Assembly: GCA_015178975.1 (NCBI GenBank)
Contig: WHVD01000176.1
Location: forward strand, 98,024-162,023
Source: Hysterangium stoloniferum
Lineage: Eukaryota; Basidiomycota; Agaricomycetes; Hysterangiales; Hysterangiaceae
Length of the DNA: 64,000 nt
Reading direction: 5' to 3'
In this document: positions 1 through 10,800 of the stretch, in pieces
How the letters are laid out: every line of letters starts with the position of its first letter
How positions within the stretch are numbered: the stretch's first letter is position 1
Program-made: the position numbers and the translations under genes
Notes under the pieces: model-generated
Seen by the model: the letters and a program-made list of their open reading frames with translations, nothing else
What the model was told of the DNA's origin: nothing
The model's database searches: none

Positions 1-922
1 GAATCGGTGCGGAGCTCGTATCTCCTCCAGGGGGGATTCCTCTCGAGGTGTCAGAATCTGACAACAGTTGCTCCAACAAGTCGACGAGGTCAACGGCTAA
101 GTGGGTTGGTGTGTGTTCAGGAAGAACACAGGAGGAGTTGACAAGCAGGGACCGAAACATGGAGAGTTCCACCCGTTCGATATCCTCCGCCAAATGCAGC
201 TGTTCCTTAGGGTCGTTGACGCATAAGTAAAATGCACTCATGCGGTCCAACAATGTGAGAGACCCACTGTACCTCTGAATATGCCCTTTAAGAAGGGGGT
301 GCCGCAGGGTTGGTCCCAGTCGTGTTAACGTGTGTCCCACAGTGAAAATGTCGGAGGGGTAATTAATGGACACTTGCATCCAACTTGACTGGAAGGGACG
401 AGAGGGACCAGCTGTATCCTGAGAATGGAAGGGAGAGGGCAGCTGCGGTGGGAGGCTGCAAATGGGGTCGGCCAGGGGAGGGTCAATGACGAGGGGCCCG
501 TCAGCCTGAACCTCGGCTTTTCGCTTCCCTTTCGCTTTTTCACTTGAGGGGGGAGGCTCCTCGGAGACTTCCATGGCTAAGGGAGGCACCTCGAGGACGT
601 CCTCCCTAGGCATTGTGAGAACTTCTGAGATAGGGTGATCAACATCCATTAATATAATGTCAGGAAGTTGAATGGGGCTCTCCAGAGAAATGCATGGGGA
701 GTAGGGAGAGGCGGGTGATGGAGAAAGCTTGGATGTGGGTGACGGTGGTGATATAAGGGAATGTCCTGCGGAGGGGAGGGGTAATGGTATAGGGGGGGGA
801 GAATGCAGGTCGGTGGATGGTACAAGACCTCCCAGTAACCCTGAAAAGGGTGTAAAGCGCTGTAGTGGGGGTATGGAAGAGACGAGCAGAGGTGGGGGGA
901 GGTGAGTGGAGCTGGATGGCAT
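1..922 (-). CDS. Unrecognised Pro/Ser-rich ORF downstream of gypsy A pol (partial)
   Basis: Minus-strand frame with ATG at 922, open for about 307 codons to the window edge, so the C-terminus is missing. The N-terminal ~150 residues are rich in Pro and Ser and low in complexity. A lysine/arginine patch (EKAKGKRKAEVQ) follows, then a more ordinary globular-looking stretch with acidic helices (for example HLAEDIERVELSMFR). No zinc knuckle, protease, RT or integrase motif is seen. It starts 58 bases after the stop of the preceding ORF (980), in the same direction, and both lie downstream of the chromodomain pol. It could be a third ORF of gypsy A, a gag of a neighbouring element, or a captured gene. 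Function unknown. Confidence 0.6.
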   Translation of the reverse strand, partial: MPSSSTHLPPPLLVSSIPPLQRFTPFSGLLGGLVPSTDLHSPPPIPLPLPSAGHSLISPPSPTSKLSPSPASPYSPCISLESPIQLPDIILMDVDHPISEVLTMPREDVLEVPPLAMEVSEEPPPSSEKAKGKRKAEVQADGPLVIDPPLADPICSLPPQLPSPFHSQDTAGPSRPFQSSWMQVSINYPSDIFTVGHTLTRLGPTLRHPLLKGHIQRYSGSLTLLDRMSAFYLCVNDPKEQLHLAEDIERVELSMFRSLLVNSSCVLPEHTPTHLAVDLVDLLEQLLSDSDTSRGIPPGGDTSSAPI

Positions 923-979
923 CACAGAGTCGGCTGGACGATACCCCCTCCAAACTCTGATGGAAGTTGGCAGCTTTCG

Positions 980-2026
980 TCATTGGTTAGGATCACTTGT
1001 GAAGAAGTGAATATTGTCAGGGAGTAGGAAACCTTCATGGCAGTCAGCACCAAGGTACTTGCTGTCGTAGGTGGGGTAGCGTAATTGATCGTCCTCTGAG
1101 TCAGATGAAAGATCACTGGGCCCCATCCAGTAGGTCTGTTCCTAAGGTCCACATTGTGAAGGGGGTCTGGGGGGTAGTGCAACTCCGTCTCCACATCACA
1201 ATGCAATGTTTTGTAGTTTGATCCTTTGTATTTTGTCCCAATCATAGAAGGTGACTCCGTCTTTTCCTTTCCTACTTTTCTGTCCCACACTCCAAATGCA
1301 TGGCATGCCCCCGTCGCTGCAATCTGTTTCAGCGAGATCCATCCATTTATGACCTGAAGGGGGAGCAATGGTTGAAGGGTTGTTGTGTCCTTCCATTCTC
1401 CTCCATTCCTGCTGTGTCCACCTTGAAGGGACATCATCCCTAGCTCCCATCCTCCACTGTCCCTCTAAGTACTCCTCTCTCCTCTTCCATTTAAGTGTTT
1501 TCAATTCCTCCTGGACCTGTGCAGAAAAAGCCTTGGACTGCTATTTCTTTTTGATCTCCTCATCAGTAGAAGGGAAAATACTACGAGAAGGTGGTGGGGT
1601 TTCACTCCATGTTCCCGAGGGAGCCCCCCAAGTATTAGAGGACCAGGGCGTAGCTTTTGAAATGGAGTCTGTCCACATAGGGTATGTAGACGATGAGGTC
1701 TCCTCCACACACTCGACAATTTCTGTTCGAGGTGGTGGGGAAGGAAGAGCTACTGTTGGAGGTCGAGGTATTCTTTTAAAGTTGGGAAATTGGGGTCTGG
1801 GGAGAGGAGCATATGGAGTAAAAGCAGTTCTGTTCCCCGAGTTGGTGGACGTTTCCACCGTGTCATCCTGCACAGTGGAGGGTAGTGACGAAGGCATTCC
1901 AGAATTACCCGTGGAGTGCTCAACTTGTTCAGTACAAGACGATGTGGTAAAAGTATTAATGGGTTGGGGTCGCGGTATTCTTTTGAAGTTGGGGAACTTG
2001 GGTTTGGGTTGTTGCTCCTGCAACAT
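980..2026 (-). pseudogene. Unrecognised ORF with duplicated FPNFKRIPRP motif, downstream of gypsy A pol
   Basis: One minus-strand frame runs from ATG 2026 to TGA 982-980 with three internal stops: TAG at 1543-1541, TGA at 1198-1196 and TAG near 1141. Between the last two stops another frame reads more naturally, so a pair of compensating frameshifts is likely there. The N-terminal part carries FPNFKRIPRP twice, about 70 residues apart, in a Pro/Thr/Ser-rich context. The middle has a basic helix followed by a Trp-rich stretch (WKRREEYLEGQWRMG). The end is acidic (DLSSDSEDDQ). I do not recognise the family. It resembles neither chromodomain pol nor a zinc-knuckle gag. A decayed accessory ORF of gypsy A is the simplest reading. 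Confidence 0.55.
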
Positions 2027-2219
2027 AGTGTACTGATTGGAGAGGTTGTCATGGAGGGAAGAGATAGGGGATGAAAATTTTCTTTAGTGGATTTACATAT
2101 TTTATATTAATTTCAAACCCCGCTCAGTTATTGAGGTGAAAGGCCGAGGGGGGTGAAAGTGGGGGGTAGAGTTAGAAGTAAATAAACAGTGTGGATGTCG
2201 TAAGAATGTGAAATGGTCA

Positions 2220-5131
2220 TTAGATTCGATAAATAGTCTTGTAAGCTCTAAGAAGAGTGGGAGCATTATGAAGGTCATTGCTGTTTAACCAGGTGTCCTC
2301 CTCTGGTCCATATCCTTTCCATTGAACTTGGAAAAGGAGTCGATTTGGATGCCTTTTGTGCCCTACTATAGCTTCTACCTCATACTCCTCGTCGTTACGA
2401 TTGAGTTCTCGAGGTTTCTCGAGTAGCTCCCTGGATCCAAATTCCTTAGGGGAGAGATGGAACTTTTTAAGATGGTCTCGATTAATCACTGGGTGTAATT
2501 GATATTCTGAGGGAATGTGGAGTTGAAAGACCTGAGGATTGATCTTCTCCAAGACTTCAAATGGCCCTATCCATCTTTGTATAAGCTTCCTTCTGGGTCC
2601 CTTGGCCTCGACGAGCTCAAGAGAATGAGGATTGATCAGAACATAATCTCCCTCTGAGATATCTTCCACTAATCTCCATCTCTTATTGTAGCTGCGAGCT
2701 TGCATTTCTTGTGCTCGCACAATCGAATCCCGCGCCACTTGTCGATGGTTTTCCAATTCTAAGATCCATTGGTCGGCTATGGGGCTATCCAATAATTCTC
2801 TGGGAACCACGGGGTCATCCCCTCCTAGACAGCGAGACATTCCTCTCAGTAAGTAGCCCATGAGCAAAAAGGCCGGCGCATAGCTTGTTGAGCTTTGAAC
2901 TGTTGAATTGTAGGTATGAGCCACTACTTGAGTCCATTTAGACCATTCCTCCTTCAAAGAAGCGCAGTACACTCTGAGCATTTGTTCCATGATAGCATTG
3001 GCATTCTCCGTTTGACATCAGTTTGAGGATGGTGAGATGAGGATACTGCAAGGGCACTTCCGTATACCTTGCAGACCTCTCTCCAGAACCTACAGGTCCA
3101 CCTCTTGTCTCAATCACAGATTATCCTTGAAGGTAGGCCGAAAGGAGTGGCCACTTTATTCACGAGGATTTGTGCAAATCCTTCTGCAGATAGATCTGAA
3201 GTGGTGGGTTCACAAATTAAGAAACACGTGAGTTTATCCACGGCAACGAAGATGGCTGAATAAGCAGTCTCTGTAGAAGGAGGCAATCCAGTAATTAGGT
3301 CCATCAAGACAACCTCAAACGGCCTTAGGGGTACATCTGCGGGTCAAAGAGCTCCTTGTTGAGTGGAATGATCGACCTTAGTTTTCTGGCATATGTCACA
3401 GCTGCAAGCGTACACCACGCAGTCATGAAACATCCTCAGCCAGAAGAAATGGCCTTTCATCAGCTTAAGGATTCTGTGGCTGCCTGCATAAGCTCCTTTG
3501 AAGGGGTTATCATGTATCAGCTTTAGTATGGTTGTTGTCATGCTGCTAGGAATGCAGATTCGACTTTTCCAGTCCAAATCTCGAAAGAACAATAGCTTGT
3601 TCTTGCCGATGAAATAATGCGAAGGAGTAGCTACCATGTTTGGAGAAATGGGATCAGCGGCATAATGATTTCTGAAGGCAGGATCTTTCTGGTATCCATC
3701 GCAAAGTTCCTTAGCATAATTTTCGTCGATCTCTATAAGCAATTGTGGATTTGAGAGAATAAAATTCACTTCATCGATATCATCATTTCTGGGGAGGTTG
3801 TGCAAGTCCCATTTTGTTTGGCGGACTTCTTCCATGGTTCCAACTGGTTCAACTAACTCGTGATGAGTGAGAAAGATGGCCCTTTCTGCTGGCTTGTTTT
3901 TCCATAACATCTCGTCATCATTCCAGTTGTAAGAATCCACTACAATGGGTAAGAGGTCATCTCTCGTGGGGCTAGCACAGTCAGGTACTCGAGGAAGTCT
4001 AGACAGTGGGTCAACATTGCTGTGTATCCGTCCTTCTCTATGTAGGATTTCCAGACCAGGGTATGCAGCGTATACTGCCCCCCATGCGGCCAGTCAACGA
4101 TTGGTATTCTCATAAGATCTGGCCCATTGTAATGCCGCATGGTCAGTGATCAGAAGGATATGTTCTCCCTCGATAAAGGGCTGAAAATGGACTAATCCTT
4201 CTTTAGCAGCTAACACTTCTCGCTCTGTGGCTGAGTAGTTACATTCTGCTTTCTTTAGCGTACGGCTCCAATAAGCGATAACATGTTCGACCGTGACACT
4301 GGTGTCATCAAAATCTGTGGCCCAGGAATCCATCCAAGTGAATTCCGGCTCCTTGGTTTTATAATGAGTAACAAAAATGGGCACATCTCGTGATTGGTCG
4401 AAGGCTGTTCTTCCTTGGGCATAAATTTTCGTATCCTGTAGGTCCTTAAGCGTCATTTTCTGTATTTATTGGAGACAACATCCTAGCGCGAAGTCCGAAG
4501 CGTCTGTGTATAACCGATAAGGCATACCACTCACGGGGTGTCCGAGTACTGGAGCTGAGCTCAAAGCAACCTTGATGTCTTCAAAAGCTCGGGCGTGTTC
4601 AGAATCCCAATTCCAACGAACTCCTTTCTTTAAGAGGTTGAAGAGTGGAGCAACCGTCCAGGAGTAAAATGGTATGTAAGCAGAGAAGTACAAAACCATC
4701 CCTAGAAAACGTTGAAGATCTGCTATCTTAGAAGGCATAGCTAATTCTAGTATAGCGGTGACCTTTTCTTGATGGGTCAAAAAGCCGAGTCTAGACACCT
4801 TATGTCCTAGTAGTAGAATCGAATTATACCCAATGTAGCACTTTTTAGGTGAGAGAGTGATTCCCTCTGCAATTATGGCTTGTAGAACCTGGTCTAAATG
4901 CTCTAGATAATCATCCCATGTCTTAGAAAAGATCACGATGTCGTCAATATAAACAAGGTAGAATATCCATAAGTAAGGTGCAAGTACAGTTTGCATAACC
5001 CTTTGGAATATAGAAGGTCCATTACGAAGTCCAAAGGGCATCCTCCTGAATTGCCACAGTCCTCGATGGGGAGGTTTTGAACTACTCGGGGTCATCAAAG
5101 ATCTTGGTGTTTGGTTCTTGCCAGTGGTCAT
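2220..5131 (-). pseudogene. pol: Gypsy A pol remnant (RT-RNase H-integrase-chromodomain)
   Basis: Read on the minus strand. The RT C-terminal half starts at about 5131 with MPFGLRNGPSIFQ and the catalytic YIDD box. RNase H follows (YTDASDFALG; later ITDHAALQW). Then come the integrase zinc-binding region (HDCVVYACSCDICQKTK), the integrase core (MDLITGLPPS; HHPQTDGQTEN) and a terminal chromodomain (VQWKGYGPEEDTWL) just before the stop at 2220. The order is that of a Ty3/gypsy chromovirus. It is broken by in-frame stops near 4463, 4092 and 3344 and by frame changes around 3310-2990. Gag, protease and the RT N-terminus are missing. The copy cannot encode a functional polyprotein. Chromodomains in this family usually direct insertion to heterochromatin, which fits the setting. 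Confidence 0.92.
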
Positions 5132-5199
5132 TTACGTGCTTAGAAGCTAATAGTTGTAAAGTATTGTTTTCCTCGTAGGGAAAGATCGGTCCAGCTGGA

Positions 5200-5936
5200 A
5201 TCACCACTGTGAAGAGTGGTGGAAGTTCTAACCGTTCTATATATGAAGATTATCGACCGTTTAGGTATGACACTAAGATGTACTGACTGTCTAAGTCTAA
5301 TACAGACTGAATGTGTATTGACTACTTAGTTCAATATGGTACAGAGAGATAGCAATCTAGAGTAGAGTAGAAAGCTAGAACAAATAAGTAGAATTGACTG
5401 TTAAGTGTGATTCTGGATAACTGTTTGAGTATAAGGTAGAGTAACTAGAGAGTCGAATAATAAGGTAGCACGGATGTAGTCCACACGGGTTGAGATAAGG
5501 ATTGAGTTTCAACTGGTACAGTTTGAAACTCTGATTGAGTGGATTGCTAAATCCCGTCTGTGATGGTCGAGATGATACACCAATCACAACTTACAGGACA
5601 CTAACAGGTGTCTGGGTAAGTTGTGGTTGCGGTGTAAAAGTGTCTGAGTTCTAACTACGGGCGCTAGAATACATAAGTCTGGCATGTGTGCACCCACAAG
5701 AGTCGATGTACTGTGTACATAGGTCATCAAACTAATTATAAATGCTTAATAAAATAGAGAGAAAACAGAAATAATGAAGGGAATATAGTAAGAGCTCATC
5801 CGACTATATTTCCTGAGTGTATTTCACCATACCTCTCACAACGATCTAGTGAGGGCACAGCCTATAAGCTGAAGCCAAGTCCTACCGGATATTCTGCAGG
5901 TTTCTCCAGAGACCCACCCTGTACATATCCTAACAC
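5200..5936 (-). repeat. Probable 5' LTR and leader of gypsy A
   Basis: Non-coding AT-rich stretch between the truncated pol and the interrupted Harbinger exon. On the minus strand it starts TGTTAGGATATG at 5936, a typical LTR start, directly after transposase coding sequence. The LTR 3' end is not certain; a CA near 5200 followed by GTGGTGATTCCAGC is one candidate LTR end plus primer-binding region. No second copy is in the window, so the boundaries cannot be confirmed. Confidence 0.5.
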
Positions 5937-6295
5937 TTTGATCTTGGTCTGAATGCTTTGAGCACCTCGGGGAAAAGCAGTATCTGCAACCAAATAAAAT
6001 TCATCTGGTGTGTTATTCTGCAATTGCTTATAAATTGGACGAGCAACACGCGAATCATGCCAGCTACCAGGTGCATTGAGCACTGCTTCAAGAATGGTAC
6101 CTAAATAATTAGAATATATGTAAATGGAATACTTTTAGAAAGATCAAGCCTCTAACTTACCATCTGGTCCAAAGACAAAGACTTGATTAGAATAATGATT
6201 ATGAGTCCAGCCACAGTAGGTTGCATTTTCCATCAATGGATCATCTGGGACTTCAGCTGGTGATTTCAATCCATATATATATCTAATTTTGACAG

Positions 6296-6358
6296 GTCAC
6301 ATGATTAAACAAACCTTATTTGCCGATCATCAATAAGGTTTTGTGCCAATCATGTGAC
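6296..6358. repeat. 63-bp imperfect palindrome next to the MITE-like element
   Basis: GTCACATGATT at 6296 pairs with AATCATGTGAC ending at 6358. An inner stem AACCTTATT pairs with AATAAGGTT around an 11-base loop. It directly abuts the short TIR element and, like it, is absent from what a continuous transposase exon would need. It is either a second tiny foldback insertion or the remodelled end of the same element. Confidence 0.7.
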
Positions 6359-6359
6359 T

Positions 6360-6562
6360 GGGACAAAACCCTTCCAATGTGATTTTATTATTATTTTATT
6401 TATAGCATGGGAAATACTAATGCTTATGTCATAATATTTTAAGGGCATATAGATAACATGTAGACCTAACCAACCTCCAAATTTCAAGTCTGTATCTACA
6501 GTGGTTCTTGAGTTATTCAAGAATCTTTGCACAACTAAAAATCATTGGAAGGGTTTTGTCCC
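6360..6562. mobile_element. Short TIR (MITE-like) insertion in the Harbinger gene
   Basis: The ends are inverted copies of about 22 bases: GGGACAAAACCCTTCCAATG at 6360 and its reverse complement ending at 6562. The ~155-base interior is AT-rich and non-coding. On the minus strand the right end reads TA-CAGTGAGGGACAAAACC, and CAGTG after TA resembles a Tc1/mariner-type end, but no clean target duplication was found. It lies between the GAFGS and GLK codons of the transposase, so it is an insertion into coding sequence. Confidence 0.65.
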
Positions 6563-7469
6563 TCACTGTACTTCCAAATGCTCCCACAAGCAGGGTGTGA
6601 TGAGCAACAATCATATTTTGAAATGACTGCATTTTTACAGGATTTGGCCAGATGATGAGTGCCTCAGACATATCATTGAGTGTCGTCTCAAGTATATTTA
6701 GTGAAGATTTCAGATACCGGTCGACTGTTGATGGAACCAATCCAAAAATTTGTTGCAAGCTTGTTTGAACCATGCAAGAATGAATGTAATGCAATACCAA
6801 TCCTAGCCCTCCAGCAGCATTCAAGGACTGCCTTTTGGGGTGGGGAGCAGCATACTGACTGATATCTGATCGTTCCACAGGTATGGTATTCCAGTGTATC
6901 TCAAACCCAGATTCGAGAATATGATTAAACATTTTCACATCAAAACCCATCATTGTTATGAATGCACAGTCATTTTGAGCAGTCCACATATGCTGCCAGG
7001 CCGTGTCCCCTTGCGGAGGAGGCAAATCTGGATGTGTAAGGTAAAGGTGTATGGGGTTTCGGTATTCAGCACGTTCTCCACATTTTTCCAATTCACCAGC
7101 TAGAGTCATGCCTACATGGTTGTGATATCTCAGCCATTGTATTTGGGCTATCTAAAAATGCATTAAAACATACATATGAGCCCATATACATGTTCTTGAT
7201 CCTCCTGCTCATCTTCTGACTCGTCATTCATTATTTTGTATACATCCATGAACGCTGAATGTATTAAAGGCATATATGGCACTGTGACATGAGTGGTGAC
7301 ATTAGAAGGCCACAACAATGGGATATGATGGTCCAATCATATATATCTAATCTTCTATTTTATGGAAATTGGCTCTACGGTTGTAACAGCAAGTTCTAAA
7401 CCCTGTCACCTGTCACAGCTGTCAGTTTGAATTAGAAACTTAGAGTTTTAGTGCTACAGAGAGTCATCC

Positions 7470-7550
7470 ACTGTGGACTCACTGCAGCATTTTCACCCCA
7501 ATGGAAACAATGATATTAATATTAACTCGATCAATGTTTTCTGCCATCAA
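7470..7550 (-). pseudogene. 5EX family exon 4 fragment cut by gypsy B
   Basis: The minus-strand reading gives AENID...IIVSIGVKMLQ, the conserved end of exon 4 of the 5EX family, followed by its GTGAGTCC splice donor. The same sequence is at about 21205-21285. It stops at 7550, where the left LTR of gypsy B begins. The expected rest of the exon is not found on the other side of gypsy B. Confidence 0.8.
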
Positions 7551-7778
7551 TGTGTAAGGTTCGGCTTTATAGATAGTGTAATCCTTCAGTTGAGCTCTTT
7601 ACGAAGCGGAACACACAGAGTAGGAATAGGCTCCAATTCGAAAAAAGACCCCCCTAACTAATGGGGGGTTCACCTATTTATGCTAGCCCTCCTAAGCTAC
7701 GTTCCCTGACAACCTCTTATACGTCTGAAACCCTCTAATGATCGAAAACTTCCAGCGTCTTCTCTTTACCCCTTACCA
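7551..7778 (+). repeat. Left LTR of gypsy B (plus orientation)
   Basis: 228 bp from TGTGTAAGGTTCGGC to CCCCTTACCA, followed by a 24-base leader/PBS-like segment to 7802. It is the reverse complement of 16333-16560 with only a few mismatches. Relative to the minus-strand gag-pol it sits at the 3' end but in the wrong orientation for a 3' LTR. Confidence 0.88.
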
Positions 7779-7887
7779 TCTAAGACTAGGGTGGTTACCC
7801 GCCCGTTTCATCATCCGCCACCAAGTCTGCTCCCGTTACACCTGCCCTCCCACACTGCATGGCAGTGTGCACAGTATCGCAAACGGG

Positions 7888-10800
7888 TCAATCGTGTAAT
7901 TCCAACACTCCCTGCTCCAACTCATCGAGATCATCGCTCCAGTACCCTCCTTCTCCCCACACATCAACCACCATACCCTCAGTGCGCAACCCGCTCCCTT
8001 GTGCCACAGCTGTGTCCTCACGTGTGGTGGGTGCTTCCAATTCTGGTCTGCATCTGTCTATGCCGCTCACTGCCGACTTAGAGGGCTGGCCACGTCTGCC
8101 CTGGTGGGACACAGCGTCGAGGCGTTGCTGAAGAGATGGTGCCGACTGTGTTGGGGCGCTCTTACGTGGCTTGGTCCTGCGACGGGAAGCACTCAAAGCA
8201 TGCTGTTGGCGTGTTGTTGGGAGCCTATGGGAGCTGTCTGGGTGTGCAGACAGCCTTTCCACTAGTGGCATTTGGCGTTGCTCTCGCCAGGCCCAGCACC
8301 ATTCCCTGGTGCAAGGCTTAGCCATAGGGACGGTTTGTGGCCTGTTGATATTATGCTGTGCTTCGAGGATCTGACGATGCATTGACTCTAGGTGCCCCAT
8401 TCGCAGATCCCAAGCAACCTGTACCCCCCTAAGCGCGCTATCGCGGACAGTGGCCATTGTTGCTGTCAAAATTTCCGTAGAGACCTGTGTGGGTAGACCC
8501 TGTGCCTCCATGGTGGGTAAGTCCTGCTCAGTGCTTGGACGTACTGATCCCACATAAATAGCAGATGCCTCTTTAGCGCTAGACCCAACAGATCGATGTC
8601 GACCACACCCTGGCATCACAGACATTTGTGCGACCTTGATGTGATCGGTGGACTGACCTCGGCCTTGCGGCAACAAACGGACACTCGAAATGCCCAAGGC
8701 CTCCATGTATGCCTCCTTGTATGGTAACCATGTCTTCTCACCCGTGTTCCACAACACCTCAAACAAGGCATCAATGCCTTTTCCCGAGTGAGCCAAAATT
8801 ATTTCTACCACCCACTCTCGTTGCTGACTGCCAAAGCCAGGGATTTGTCTCAGCTGCCTACCTGGGAATAGCTGGTCATCATTTGGGATATGGATACGAA
8901 GTAAAGACGCGTGAAAGGAAGGGTTAATTCCCTGCTTCTTTAACTCCACTGACAGGTCCAGCTCATAGGTTGCACCTGGCTCCAATACGCGGGTGATCCT
9001 AAAAGGGCCAATGTATTTCGGCAGCAATTTGTGTGCCCGATGCTTTGGCAAACGTAAGTTTTTCGTGGACAGATAAACAAGGTCATTGATGCTAAACTTG
9101 GCAGCCCTCCTATGGCGGTTTGCCTGTCGCGTCTGCTTGACCCTTGCCGCCAGGATTTCATCATGGGCACTCATTATGGCCAGCTTCATGCATTCTGCAA
9201 AGGCAAGAACGCCGGGATATTGTGTGTTGCTTTCCCAGAGCAACAGCCGTGGCATCCGGCCATAATTCAAGAAGAATGGTGAGAACCCGGTTGTTTCAGA
9301 GGTAGCATTATTCATAGCAAACTCGATCGCAGGCAGTTTTGACACCCAATCCTTCTGGTTTGGTGCTATACACTGCCTCAGCATCTGTGTCATCGTTCTA
9401 TTTGCTCGCTCAGTCGCTCCATCCGTTTGAGGATGGTATGCTGAAGACATCCTCAATTCAACCCCTATTAACCGGTGAAGGTCTCTCCAGAACAGGCTCG
9501 TAAATAGTGAGTCTCGATCGCTGATTATCTTAAGCGGCAGGCCATGCAGCTTGTAAACATGCTCGAATATTACTTCAGCCATTTGCATAGCAGTATAATT
9601 GCCCCGTGCTGGAACTAGGTGAACCATGCACGTTAAATGGTCAATAATGACACAGATGTTATCAAACTCCCCAAGGCGGTTCTTGGACAGCAGTAATGGT
9701 CCCACAAAATCGACTCCAATTGCCTCCCATGGTTGTGAGGGCACCTCCAATGAACGAAGATGTCCCTGCGGCTTCTGAGTATCTGATTTCGACATCGCAC
9801 ACACACTGCAAGACCTGCAAAACAACTCGACATCCTTGGTTAAAGACGGCCACCATACGTTAGATCGTAGGTATGTGGCAGTTTTCCTTGCCCCTAAGTG
9901 TGCCAGGATCGAGTGAGCGTGCGAGATAATTATTTCCCGCACCCTTTGAATGCCTACCATAATATCCGGGATACACAGTAAGTTGACCTTCTCTGACTTC
10001 AGAAACAAGAGGCCCTCCTGCAATGTAAACCCCTTATACTCCAGGGGTGCTGCCCATATCTTAGCGAAGAAGTCATCCGATCCATACTGTTGTCGAAGTG
10101 CATCCAGGATGTGGATGTCTGGGTGACCCTCTGACATTATCCTCGCTAGCGGAAACTCAGAACGTGTGTTTGTCTGAATCCCCGGTAACTCGCCCTCCAT
10201 TGCCAATTGTGAGGTGTATCCTATGTCATCCTGCCGACTATTGTTGCCTGACTGATCCAGCCCTTCTTGCAAACTAGAATCTGCACCCCATTCTGTATCT
10301 GCATTGGCCACCCCTTTTCCCGGTTGTCCCTTTCGTCTCTTGCTCTGAGTCTTCAACCCTGCCAGAGTTGCATAAGATGGGCGTGAGCGTGTGGCCAGCC
10401 TGCTGGACCGTCTGGTTGCCTCTGTTAACACCGCTGCTGCTAACCCTGTATACAGTGGTGTCGACATGCTGTTGAGGCAGCCTCCTTGTGGCCTGTAAGG
10501 TACTCCTCTCTCCTCCTCGTCCCCCTCAGGAGTCTCACTTACATATTCTGTTTCCGCCCGAACGGTTCCGAGTGGTTCATCACTGTAAATGCGGGACAGT
10601 GCATCAGCAAAAGTATTCGCCTGGCCAGGAATGTACTGGATCTCGAAATCGAATTCGTTGAGCAGGTCTAGCCACCTTGTCTGCCTGGGGGACAAACTTC
10701 TTTGTGTAAGTATATATTCTATGCCCTTATGGTCGGTACAAATCCGAAATTTTACCCCCAACAGCTGTGGCCGAAACCGTTTCAATGATTCCACAATGGC

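Larger units (their letters stand above)
1..5936 (-). mobile_element. Ty3/gypsy element A (decayed, 3' end off window)
   Basis: Minus-strand LTR retrotransposon. Its 5' end is placed at 5936 because Harbinger transposase coding sequence stops there and an LTR-like TGTTAGGATATG begins. Order along the minus strand: LTR/leader (about 5936-5200), a pol lacking gag, protease and the first half of RT (5131-2220), then two more ORFs (2026-980 and 922 to beyond base 1). No copy of the LTR start appears between pol and base 1, so the 3' LTR is probably outside the window and the two extra ORFs probably lie inside the element. Nested insertion into the Harbinger gene makes this the younger event. The 3' LTR and target duplication could not be checked. 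Confidence 0.75.
5937..7273 (-). pseudogene. PIF/Harbinger-like (HARBI1/DDE_4) transposase, disrupted
   Basis: Minus-strand multi-exon gene. Exon 1 from ATG 7273 to 7190 is acidic (NDESEDEQEDQEH). A 38-bp GT-AG intron gives exon 2 (7151 to about 6572) with the N-terminal DNA-binding-type region and GAFGS. A later exon (about 6281-6161) has NATYCGWTHNHYSNQVFVFG. A clean 60-bp intron (6160-6101) leads to the last part with APGSWHDSRVA and VADTAFPRG, which hold later DDE-type motifs of this superfamily. The gene is cut at 5936 by the gypsy A LTR. It is also interrupted after GAFGS by about 0.3 kb of foreign inverted-repeat DNA. The Asp expected in the following IDG motif reads as Tyr beside an (AT)5 run. 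Not functional as it stands. Confidence 0.85.

Noticed and set aside
6283-6571. The interruption of the transposase read as a 289-bp intron
   Set aside because: GT and AG are present, but joining them leaves the frame out of phase, and the interval has transposon-like inverted repeats.
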